From positions 1,550,001-1,614,000 of the forward strand of contig CP084614.1 of the NCBI GenBank assembly GCA_025917655.1: DNA of 64,000 bases, written 5' to 3'. The translations under genes and the position numbers were made by a program. The stretch's first letter is position 1. Every line of letters starts with the position of its first letter. Positions 15,127 through 25,913 of the stretch are shown here, piece by piece. The stretch is from Chlorella sorokiniana (lineage: Eukaryota > Chlorophyta > Trebouxiophyceae > Chlorellales > Chlorellaceae). Below the pieces are notes generated by a model. The model worked only from the letters and a program-made list of their open reading frames with translations, ran no database searches and was not told where the DNA came from.

Positions 15127-18100
15127 ATGAAGGATGTCATAAACGGTGCCTTGCCGACGAGCAGTGAGGACGACAGGGAGGACTATCGCTCCTCGAGCGA
15201 TAGCGGCGAGGAGGGGCACGAGCAGCAGCCCTCGCCAAAAGGCGGCGCACGGAAGGCAGCCACACGCTGGGGTTGGAGCTCGTGACGGCAGCGCTGCAGC
15301 GCGGCAGCCGCGTCCTGCCGCCGACTGCGGCGGCCGACCACGTCGACGCTCGGGAGGAGGCGGAGGCCAGCCTGCTCCAGCTGGAGGTGGATGATCTGCT
15401 CCAGGAGGCCCGCCCGACCCGGCCACCGAGCCAGCACTGCTTGACCTCATCCAGTCGTTAGCGGCGACGCTGACGGCGCTGCCCGAGGCGGAGGTGCCGT
15501 GGGACGGCGGCGCGGCGGCCGCCATCCGCGGCTTCCTGGACGACCTCGCCTTCCAACCCCTGGTGAGTGTCCCGCGCTGCACGCCCTGCTGCAGGCACAG
15601 CTGCCCGCACAACTGCCCGCCCTCGCCCTCATGTCCTGCGCGCCTGCCACCCGGCTGCGCCCTGCAAGTGAGACGTCGGCCGTGCGGTCGGTCTTGCCCT
15701 GCCTCTGACCCGCGCCCTCGCCCCTCCTGCGCCCGCAGCGGCCCCTTGCGTTCCGCCCCCTCGCGATGCCAAGTGGTGGGCAGCTTTGGCCTGCGCGCCG
15801 CGGTGCGCCCCTCGCACTGCGCTGACCTGGCGCTGCTGATGCCGGCCGCCTGCTTCGACAACAAGGACCAGCTGAACCATCGCTACCTGGCCAAGCGGGC
15901 GCTCTACCTGGCCCACGTGGCGGCGGCGCTGCGGGGCCACCCCAGCTGAGCGGCGTGGCCTGGGGCTGCCTGGCGCACGACCCCCGCCGCCCAGTGCTGC
16001 TGCTGCACCCGCGCCCGGCCTGTCCCCTTCCGGCTTCCGCATCCGCCTGCTGCCGGCGGCGCCTCGAGCTGTGCCCGCTGGCCAAGCTGGGCCCAGCCCG
16101 CAACAACCTGCGCAGCGCGGTGGCGACACCGCAGCCGTCCGCACAGGGCGCCCCGCACAGCCAGGGACGGCGGCGGTTGACAGCCAGGGGGCTAAGGCGG
16201 GCGGGCGCGGCAAGGCCGCGCATGCTGGGCCTGCCAAGCAGCAGCAGAAGGCGGGGGGTGCAGCGGCGGCGGCAGGAGGAGCAGCAGCTGAGCCGCAGCT
16301 GGTGCCCACGCCGCACTACAACACCTCTGTACTTCAGGTGGGCCAGCGCTGCTTGGGGCCTGCTGCCTGCCGCCTTACAGAGCTGCATGGCTGCACCGCT
16401 GTGCATTGGGGCCACCAGGGGAGAGGCAAGGACGAGAATTGCTGCGCATCGTCGCATGGCTGACTGCCTGTGATGCCAAACTTATTGATTGGGTAATTCT
16501 GAGCCTCCACACCATCAGCCCCCTCCATGGGTTCCATGCGCACTCGACGGTCCAGCTGCGACGTTGCTTGTTGACAGCTGCCGGGCTCGCCCACGCCCCC
16601 CCCGCTCCGCAGGACATGCTCATGCTGCCCCTGGCCGAGCAGTGCCGGGAGGCGGCCGCCGCCTGCCCCCACCTGGGCGACGCTGCAGCGCTGCTGCGGG
16701 TGTGGGCGGCTGCGCAGCAGCTGGACCAGGGCGCTGACGGCCTCGGCGGCCCCTTCCTCACCTCCCTGCTGGTCCATGTGGCAGAGGGCAGCCCCGCGGT
16801 GAGCCCCCACCCTGCCCACCCTTCCTACCCAGAACAACCGCCAAGCCTGCCCGAGCCTGCCGACTCATCATGCCAGGTTGCTGATCCATCTGCCTGCCAG
16901 CTTGCCTCTGAAACGGCGGCCCCTGGTTCCCCTCGGCCACCCCACCCTGCTGCAGGCCGCGGGGATGACGGCGATACACCTGTTCCGTTCTGTGCTGGTG
17001 GCTCTGGCGGACCCCAAGGCCTTCACGCCGGCCCTGCTCATGCGCCGCCGCGCGCCTGCCTGGCAGCAGCACCCCGCCGGCGATGCCCAGCAACCCGGCG
17101 CCTTGCAACCGCCGGAGGGCAAGGCCTGGCGCAAGGCGTTTGACGTGTGCCTCGTTGACGGCAGCGGCTGGCTCAACATGGCGGCCGGGGTGTCCAAGGG
17201 GGCGCTGGCGGCGGCTCGCGCGATGCCGCCGCCCGCACGCTGCAGCTGCTCAACGGCGGCACGCCCGAGGCTTTGCGGCCGCGTTCCTCACCCGCCAGCC
17301 GCGGGCCGCCCTGTGCGACTACTGGTTCCACGTCAGGGTGCCGCCCGGCGGGAGCGCAGCGCCCGGCGCGCGCAGCAGCAGCTCGAGGGGCAAGCCACCC
17401 GCGCCGACTTGCTGCTGGATCAGCCCAGCTGGAGGTGAGTCCCCGCCGCTTGATGCCCCCTTTACGCTTGGTTGACTGCCCTATGGCCAGTCCCTGCCAC
17501 CTCGATGCCGCCGCCGCCTGCACGCCCGACACGCCTGCTGTGCCCGCTATGCAGGCTGGCGGAGCAGCGCGTGGAGGCGCTGGCTGCCAAGGCCCTGGGC
17601 ACGCGCGCACGGCTCGTGCGCTGCTTCCGCCGCCCCCTGCAGGGCGACCCACAGCAGCAGCAGCAGCAGCAGCAGCAGGGGCAGTGTGATGCGAGAGGGG
17701 AGCCGCTGAGGCGTGGCGTGCTGCGGCCGGCTGAGGGCCACATCCTGCTGGGAGTCCGGGTGGGGCGGGGGGGGCTGGAGCTGCCTGCGCTTGTCTGCCT
17801 GCTGCACGCCTCCTCCGCACATCCGTGATGCTCACAACTTTTGGTGAATTCTCCTGAGCACACACCGTGCTGACAACCTTCTTCAAGTGTTCTGAGATGC
17901 GCGAGGAACCACTGCACCCCTGCACCCGCCACCTGCACCCGTCTCTTCTGCATGCACATGCGCAGCGCGCTGGCCGCATGAGCTGACCAGCGCCCTAAGC
18001 TCCCCGGACGCATGTGCCCCCCTCCTTCTTTTCCCCCAGGTGGACGCCACGGCCGCCCTGCGCGGCCTGGACCTTGGCCCGCCCGCCGACAGCGGCGAGG

Positions 18101-21087
18101 CCGCGCGCGCCTTCCGCGCCTTCTGGGGCGACAAGGCGGAGCTGCGCCGCTTCCAGGACGGCTTGATTGCGGAGGCGGTGGTGTGGGAGGCGGACCCAGC
18201 TGAGCGCCACCTCATCGTGGACAGGTGGCAGGCCGCCACCCACATGCATGCTCGTGCACCCACAATCCATTCAGTTGAATCTGTGCTGTGCCAGTGGGCG
18301 GGGAGGTGCAGCCCCTGCTTCCCCACACCAAGCGCCCAGCCTTCCCACCGCCGCCTCCGCCCGCAGCATCGTGAGCTACGCCCTGCACCGCCACCTGCCG
18401 CCCGGCACCAGCGTGGCCTGCCTGGCGGGGTCCCTGGACGACGCGCTGCGCCGCAAGCACAGCACGCCGCAGGCTGACGCGGCAGCCGCAAAGCTGTGCG
18501 AGGCAGCTGCCGAGCGCTTGGGGTGAGCAGGAGTTCAGTTGGATAAGAGGCGACAAGACGCATGAGTCTAGGGCTGAGTTTGCGATAATGTGTGGCAGTA
18601 CTTCAGTGGCAAGAGCCCCTGCTCGACCTCCCCCATCCCCCTCACCCTCACTCCTTGCATTCTCTACGCAGCAAACGGCTGCGCAGCCTGCCATCCGACA
18701 CGCTGCCGCTGCGGGTGGTGGCGGTGCAGCCGCTGGCGCCGGTGCTGCGCCACGCCGCCGCCTTCCCGCCGCTGCCGCAGCTGCTGGCTGGCGCGCCCGC
18801 GGACGCCGTGCGCGACCACGCGGCCCGCTGCCTGCAGCCTGTGGAACTGCTGTGCCAGCTGGAGGGGTCAGGTGGGGTGGGTGGGGTGACGGGGGGAAAC
18901 ATCAGCGCGGCCCGCAAGCAGTGCTTGCCGCAGCCGAGGCCTGCGTGCTGTGCAGCGCCCGTTGCTCCTGCTGCCCCATCCCTGCGGCCGGAGTCCGCAC
19001 GCAACTGCCAGCAGGCCCACTGCCACGCGGCCGCTCCTCTTCATGCGCAGGCAAGTGGCCCGACCAGCCCGAGGCCTTCAGCAAGATGCGGGCGGCGGTG
19101 GGGTGCCAGCTGGCGCAGCAGCTGCACACGGCTCTGGGCCTGGAGGCACAGGTGGGGGCCTGGGGGGAGGCTGGGGGAGGAGCAAGAGGAGGGGGCGGGG
19201 GGGGCAACAGGAGAGGGGGCGGGGCGCATGGGATGCGCTGCCGCTGTGACCCGCTCCTGCCTGCCGTGACCACCACGGCTGCCGCTTGCACAGCAGCACT
19301 CGGCTTCAAGCTGGCCTGGTTGCTGACACCCCCCCACCCACCCACCCACACCCACACCCACACCCACGAGCAGGCCAGCGAGGAGTGGGTAGACGTGCTG
19401 ACAGACGGCTTCGCCTTCCGCCTGCTGCTGGCCACGGAGCGGGACGAGGCGATGCGGCGGCGGCAGGCGCAGCTCGGTGGGCGCGGCTGCTGCCGCGGGG
19501 CCCGCCGCCGCGACGCCCTCGCGCTGCCACCGCAGCTGCGCTTTACGGCGGGTCTTGATGGCAGGTTTCCCAGTGCTGTGGGGCTGACTATGGCGCTGCT
19601 GCCCCACGTTGCCCCCTGTCCCCTCTGCAGCGGGCGAGGCGGCGCTGCTGGCCGAGAGCGACACCTCGCTGCGCACGTGGCTGCAGGGAGCGGTGCTGAG
19701 CGTGGCGGGGAGAGCCCGGCCTTTGAGCCCGCGCTGCGCCTGGCCAAGCGCTGGGTGGGCGCCCAGCTGCTGAGCCCCACCTCGGGAGGAGGCGGTGGAG
19801 CTGCTGCTGGCGCACTGCTTCTGCGCGTCGGGACGGCCCGCGGGCGCGCGCGCGGCGCGCCGCCACGGCGCCCGCGTCGGCCGCCCCCGCCCCCGCCTCG
19901 CGCCTGTCGGGCCTGCTGCGCTTCCTGCACCTGCTGGCCCACCACCCCTGGAGGGTGGCCCCCTGGTGGTGGACCCCAACGGCGAGATGAGCGCTGCCCA
20001 GCGGGACGCAGCGGGTGCGCGCCCACGCGCCCACGCGCGCCGCGGGCGCCGCCCCCGCCCTCTGCCTCGTCACGCCGCGCGACCGGGCGGCGGCGCCTGG
20101 ACCGCGTCCCGCCCCTCCCCCAGATGCTGCACCGCATCGCGGTGCTGGCGGCGCGCTCCGCGGCGGCGCTGGAGGCGCACCTGCTGGGCGGCGCAGCTGC
20201 GGCAGGCCCCGGTGGCGGCAGCAGCGGCGCCTCCCCACTGCCGACCCCTCTCAAGCGGGCCCCTCTGCCGCCGCCGCCGCCGTCTTCGCCCCAGACCTGT
20301 CCGAGTACGACGTGCTGCTGCGCCTGCGCCCAGACGCCCTCCCCAACGCCGCCAACCGCCTGCGCCTGGGCGGCGGCGCGGGGCGGCGCCCGCGCGGCGC
20401 GGCCGCCCCCTAGGCCCCGCCCTGCGCGCCGTCGGCGAGCAGCTGGCGGCAGAGGCGGCGGCGGCGGCGGGCTGCAAGCTGAGCCGCGCCATCCTGAAGG
20501 GCATCCCGCAGAGTGAGTGGGCGGGCGGGCGGCGCAGTAGGGGTGGATGCGGGGGAACGAAGGATGCGGGGGCGCTTGATGTGGAGGGATGTTGGTCGGC
20601 TGCCGCACTGCAGCCCTGCAGCTGATGCTTGCCTCCACCCCCACACACCTGCGCCCCTGCAGGCGTGCTGTTCTCGCGCAGCCACCACGCCCTGCGCCGC
20701 GAGCTGCTCGTCGGGTTCGACCCGCTGCCGCGCTTCACCGCGGCGCTGCAGGCGCGGCTGGGCGAGGCCGCGGTGGCCTGCGCCGACCACGTGGGCGGCT
20801 GCATGGTGGCCCTCAAGTGGCGCGGCGCGGCGCTGGCCCCCGCGCCGCTGAGGCCAGAGGCAGCGCACCTGGTCTGCCCAGCCGGCAGCCCTGAGGCGGC
20901 GGCAGCGAAAGAGCTGGCAGCGCGCGGGCAAAGAGCAGGCCAGCCTGGGCCCACGGCCGACGGCGAGGCAGGCGGGGAGGGGCGTGGCAGGCTGTCGGCG
21001 GCGGCGGTGGTGCCCGACGTGGCGGCGGTGCTGAGCGACGCGCTGCAGCTGGGGAGGGGGCTGGTGGAGGGGGTGGAGCTGCTGTGA
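15127..21087 (+). CDS. NOL6: NOL6/Nrap/Utp22, nucleolar ribosome-biogenesis protein
   Basis: Large multi-exon Nrap-family protein, a component of the UTP-C module of the small-subunit processome that matures 18S rRNA. It starts MKDVINGALPTSSEDD with an acidic Ser-rich N-terminus. Family-like stretches in order: LLQLEVDDLLQE (about 15380), CADLALLMPAACFDNKDQLNHRYLAKRALYLAHVA (about 15815-15920), AFRAFWGDKAELRRFQDGLIAEAVVWEA (about 18110-18195), WPDQPEAFSKMRAAVGCQLAQ (about 19060), EEWVDVLTDGFAFRLLLATERD (about 19380), LAKRWVGAQLL (about 19740), YDVLLRLRPDALPNAANRL (about 20305) and ILKGIPQ/SVLFSRSHHALRRELLVGFDPLPRF (about 20490-20740). Stop at 21087. Family members are around 1,000 residues or more, which fits. 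Several one-base slips occur, such as in the G run at 15269-15272 and near 15417. A (CAG)9 run lies at 17652-17678. Confidence 0.9.
17652..17678. repeat. (CAG)9 trinucleotide repeat in NOL6
   Basis: Nine perfect CAG units. In the NOL6 reading frame they encode a short polyglutamine tract. Shorter CAG runs recur in other genes of the window. Confidence 0.9.
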
Positions 21088-21436
21088 CGCGCTGCGCTGC
21101 GCTGCGTGTGCTGTGCCCAGCGCTGCATGCTACCACGCCGCCGTGGCCGATTCGACCCTTCACACCCTGTGAAAGCACGCCTCTCACAAGAAGAGCAAGG
21201 GACGCAGCCCACAGCAGAGATGCATCTGGGGCAGGTTGCCGAGGCAAAGGCAGGGTGAGCCAGGCAGTGGCGAGCGTGTGGCAATCGGGTGGGCGGGCTG
21301 CGAGCAGCACCGCCACCTCGGGGTGGGGGCGCTGTGGAGCCTGCACGCTGTCAGGGCGGCCAAGCGGGGTTCCAGGGGGGTGGAATCCCTCCCCTCCCCC
21401 TTCCCCCCCGCAAGCAGCGCGCAGCAAAGCTGCGTG
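21088..21436. other. Convergent spacer, NOL6 / CENP-C-like gene
   Basis: Shared 3' flank of two converging genes. A run of C and CCCT-type sequence is present near 21390-21410. No coding sequence or RNA gene is recognised. Confidence 0.55.
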
Positions 21437-24400
21437 TCACACAGCATCCCAGTCCAGGTCTCCGTCGCTGCTGTCGCCGCTGGAGGTGCAGCTCAGCCCC
21501 AGGCCGGCACCTGCGGCCCGGCCCTGCAGGTGCGGCGGCAGAGGCAGGCCCGGCAGGGCGCCGGCAGGCCGGCTGGCTGCTGGCCGAGGCAGGCGGCGGG
21601 GCTGCAGGCGGTCGATGAGGGAGCTGCAGGCGGAGGGGGAGGGGGGTTGCGGGGTCGGGAGGTGAGGGGGCGAGGGAGACGCTTGGTGGGCGGATGTGCG
21701 TCAGGAGCGGCTGGCAGCGGCGAGGCTAGCAGGGGCAGGAGCGGCAGCAGGAGCGGCGGAAGCGTGCCGAGCGCACCTGACGGCGGCATGGTGGGGCTGC
21801 GGCTGCGGCTGCGGCTGCGGCTCCTGCTCCCTGCGATCCCCAGGCTCAGGCACGCGCCGCCGCTTGCGTGGCCGCTGCGCCGCACCTCCTGGAGCCGCCG
21901 CTGCGGCTGGAGCCGTGGCACCCGAGCCCTGGCTGGCCGCAAGCAGGGCCCGCTTCTTGCGCACCGCAGCCGGCCTCCCAGCGACGCTGCCCTCCCCCTC
22001 GCTGCCGCGTCTTTGGCGGGTGACGCCGCTCCCCCGTCTGGCCCCGCTGCTGCTGCTGCTGCTGCTGCGGGGCACCCGCCTCTGCCGCCGGCTGCTGCCC
22101 CTGCTCCCCGCCCGGCGCCAGCTCGTCCTCAGCCTGGTCCAGGGCAACCGCCACGCAGCAGCGCTTCTTGTACTGCAGGTCGGGGCGGGACGGTGGCTGC
22201 GGGTGAGAGTGGGGCGGGTGCTGGAGACGGGGGGGGGGGGGCTTGGGGTCAAACAGCTGAGCGGAGCAGAGCAACGCGGCTGTTGATGGCTGTGCAGGCT
22301 GTGGCCAGCAGGCTGCCGCTTGCCGCCGCCCGGATTGTCGGGGCATGCCTGACCTGCGGGTTGAGACAGAACTTGCACTCGCCGCACTTGCGCACCGCCT
22401 TGCGCGGCAGCAGCGCCAGCCGCCGCACAGCCTCGCGGCTCACCCCCTGCACCTCGGGCAGCAGGTCCTCGGGAGGCTGCCCGCCCCGCTGCCGCCGGCC
22501 TTGCTGGCGGGCGGCGGCCGCGGCGCTGCCGAGCCGCTGGCCAGCCCCGGCTTTGAGGCAGGCGGGGGCTTGCTTCTGGGCTTCTTGCCTGCTGCACCCG
22601 CAGCCTCGCTTGCGAGCGGCCTGCCACTGGAGGCAGCAGGCCCGCCACTTGGTGCCGCTGGCTGCTGGGAGCTGGCGCGGGGTGCGGGCACCTTGCGGGA
22701 AGGCTTGGCCGCGGCTTCCTCAGCAGCCGCCCCCTGCCGCTGCCGCCTTGGCTGCCGCGGCGGCACGAGCACCGGCGGCGGCCGCCATTGCTGCGAGCCC
22801 GCCTGAGCGGCCGTGGTCAGGGATGCCGCTTTGGCTGTGCGCGGGGCCGCAGGCTGCACGTTTCCCGGGCTGCTGGTCGCCGCTGGCTGCACACCGGTCT
22901 TGCCCCCTCGCTTCCCGCTGCTGCCAGCGGTGCGCTCGCCCTTCTCAGGCTGGCCCACCCCGCCCGTCGCGGGCCCAGCCCGCTTGCGGCCGCCGCCTGC
23001 ACGCTCCTTGGCGGCCTGCCTTGGCGCGGCTGCCGCCGCGCTGCTCGCGGCTGCTGCAGGCCCTGCTGGCTGGCTGGCCGAGCCCGGCGTCGCGCTTGGG
23101 CGGCCCTTGCGCCCCTCGCCCGCTGCACCCGCCGCCCTGCCGCCGCCGGCCCGGTCTGGCAGGCTGCTGGGCTGCGCCACGCCCTGCACGCTGCCGTCGC
23201 GCCCCCTCACAATCGTCTCCCCCGCCCAGAAGGCCAGAGGCGGCAGCCGCTTCCGCCCGCTGCGGCTCACCTCCACCACCCGCTGCGGCAGCAAGGGTGC
23301 GGCAGGCTGCGGTGTGCTGCCTGCCGCCGCCCGGTCGGCCAGGGCTGCTCGTTTTGCCGGAGGCTGGTGGGCGCCGCCAGCGCTGCGAGCACGCTTGGCG
23401 GGCCTTGCCTCCTGCTGCTGCTCCCGAGGCCGCCGCCGCTGAGGCCTCTCCCGCTGCTGCTGCTGGCCACCAGCAACGGTGAGCAAAGCGCTGGCCGCCA
23501 GCGCTTCCGCCTTCGTGGTGCGCTGCCGCTTGCCCTCCGCCCCCTGCTCGCGAGCGGCAGAGCTTGGCTGCGTCCTGGGCTGCGCAGCTGCCTGTGCCGC
23601 GTCGGCAACCGACGGCGGTTCAGCGGCAGTTGATGCCGGCGGGTGCCGCTCTTCTGCAGGCTGCTGCATCAGCTGCTGCAGGGCCCGCTCCCAGAGCCGT
23701 TGCTGGGCTCACTGCCTGGGTCGTGGCCTGCTGGCACTGCATCCCCCAACTCATCCGCTGCCTCTGATCCCAGCTGCTGGGCCAAGTCGCCAGCAGCCGC
23801 CAGGGCCGCGGCAACGGCTGCATCCTGCTGCGCGGCATCCCGCGGCCCAGTCGCGTCAGAGGACGGGTTGGCAGCTGGCGTCGCCGCCGCTCGTGCCGCG
23901 ACAGAGGCCGCCGCGGCTGCAACCGCCTCCTCAGCCGCAGCCAGAGCAGCTGCTTCCTGTGAAGACCACGGCTGCTGCGGCTGCTGCTGCTCCTGCTGCG
24001 GCGGCAGCATGCTGCCAGGCGCTGCGAGACATGCCGGGAGGGAGGCGGCGCCGCTTCGAGCTGATCAAAGGGTGCAAAAAGCTGCGCTTGCGCCTGCTGC
24101 TGCGCCTGCTGCTGCTGCTGCTGGCGCTCGTGGCTGCCAGTGGGCGGCTCCTCCACAAGGGGTTGGGTGGGGGCGCTCCCGGGCGTCAGCTCAACCACCG
24201 AAAAGCCGGGCCGCCCCTGCCAATGGTAGGATACCTGCGACAGGCCGCCCTCACCAGCCACCCCTGCTGGCTGCAACGAGGAGGCCCGCTGCCAGCCTGG
24301 TAGCCATGGCTGTGCTGCTGCTGCTGTTGCTGCCGCCGCTCGCTGGGCTGAACAACCTGGGGGCGTGGCACAGACGTGCTTTGCTGCTGCTGCTGCTGCT

Positions 24401-25070
24401 GCTGGTCCCGGGCGACGGAGCGTGCTGCAGCTCGGTGCGCGGGTGGGTGCCTGGGCCGCCGTGCAGGGCGGGGCCAGACAGGGCGCGCGACGACACCGCC
24501 GGGCTGCCAAACGCTGCAGCAAGCAAGGCTGGGGAGGGTGCCGGACTGACGCGCCTCCGTGGTTGCTGCAGCCAGGCCAGGGGTGCGGACGCTTGCTTCA
24601 GGGCATGAGCTGTTGCATGCAGCGTGCAGGCCTTGCCGCGGCTTTGCCACGGCAGCGCTTGCGCAGCCCAGCCCGCTGCCGCTCAGCTCACCAGGTGCAC
24701 TCCAATGGGGCTGCGCGCCACCATGGCATCAAAGCTGCGACGGATGCGCTCCGCCACCTCGCTGCGGTTGAAGGCGACGGCATCCGCAAAGCTGGCGGCG
24801 GCGTAGGGGTGGGCCACCACCAAGCCGCCTGCGCTGCCGGGCGGGGTGCGGCTGGGCAGCGCGCCGAGCGAGAGGGCTGACGATGGTGGCCTCTCTGCCA
24901 GGACTGTCTGCAGCCTGCAGTGCAGGGCAGAAGTTGCGAATGACCAAGCTGTCGCAGGATCAACACTCTGCTACGAACACCCACCTGGGGGCAGGCGACC
25001 TAAAAGCCGCGCCGTCGGCAGCACCTGGCGACGGGCCTTGCCCTTCGCCAAAGAGCAAGCCCGACCGCAT
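21437..25070 (-). CDS. Low-complexity nuclear-type protein with CENP-C-like motif and half-CXXC zinc motif
   Basis: No close family is recognised for the whole protein. A plausible start at 25070 (MRSGLLFGEGQGPSP) joins by a GT-AG intron to ERPPSSALSLGALPSR, then LVVAHPYAAASFADAVAFN and RSEVAERIRRSFDAMVARSP. A long Gln/Ala/Pro-rich region follows. At about 23205-23290 it reads EVSRSGRKRLPPLAFWAGE, which resembles the CENP-C signature of kinetochore proteins CENP-C and KNL2 (RRS.R.R..PL.YW.GE). At about 22355-22425 it reads RKCGECKFCLNPQ and, after an intron, YKKRCC (about 22160), giving Cys-x2-Cys-x2-Cys and a distal Cys pair like one half of a CXXC domain. The C-terminus is acidic (SSGDSSDGDLDWDAV, stop 21437). 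Chromatin or centromere binding is inference. Frame slips in the repeats are likely. It could also be two genes. Confidence 0.5.
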
Positions 25071-25913
25071 TGGATCCGGCCTTCTCGGCCGGAAAACGAA
25101 GTTGGGGGCTCCGCCATACTGGCAGCGTCAGCTGGAGACAAGCCCCCTTATTAGCTTGCTTGGCAGGTTGAGTGCTGATGTTTGAATTGCTGCCCGTGTT
25201 TGTCCCGCATCTTCAATGCCACAGATGCGCCGGTTCACGAGCTGTTAAGTGTTGGACATACACATGGCGGTACAACGGTGAAGGGGGAATCTGAGGGCCC
25301 CAAACGACCCTTGACTAATCTCTGTAGCTTTACCAGCATCAATCAAGGTGCGTCCATGTTCCCTTAGAGTCTGTGAGCGATGCTGAGCAGCATCATTGCC
25401 GGCTCTCTGAGCGCGGCGTACCCGAGACCATCGGCCTGCAGCACTTGGAATTTGAATAACCGGCTTCCATGCAGTTAACCTGGCGAAGTCGATATATGCA
25501 CTGAATCATGCCAGCGACCCACTTGGGTGTCACCCTGCGTCCGCTGCCCAGCTGGTGACGGTTTGTTGCTGCTGTCAATCCTCTGATCCTCTGGCCGGCA
25601 ACCTGTATTCTTCCGTGTGTAAAAGGAAGAAAAAAGATTGCAAGGGGTGCGGCGATGGAGAATGAAGGGTAGTAGCCTGGGAGACGTGCAGGCACGCTTC
25701 AAACCCCTTCCCAAAATGGTTTGTCTGCAGGTCACTATTCATCTTGCCGCGACATCCTTACAACAATGAGCTGACGCGGCGGTGGGGAGACGTGAGTGGG
25801 ACACCTAACAAGGCACATTCGTCAATTTAAAGGTCTGTGGGGGCAAACGCACACAGCAGTGCTACCGTTGGGAGGGAGGCGCTGGCAGCATGGCTGGTGC
25901 GCAGGCTCCTGCT
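25071..25913. other. Spacer between two minus-strand low-complexity genes
   Basis: About 840 bases of less GC-rich DNA that should carry the promoter of the CENP-C-like gene and the 3' flank of the next gene. Short open frames near 25393-25735 show no conserved sequence. No element is recognised. Confidence 0.5.

Noticed and set aside
18902-20644. Minus-strand open frame of 580 codons
   Set aside because: It lies opposite NOL6 exons with clear family sequence, and its protein is Arg/Ala/Pro-rich without motifs.
25393-25735. Short minus-strand open frames as a separate gene
   Set aside because: Fewer than about 100 codons, overlapping in two frames, with no recognisable motif, in AT-richer spacer DNA.
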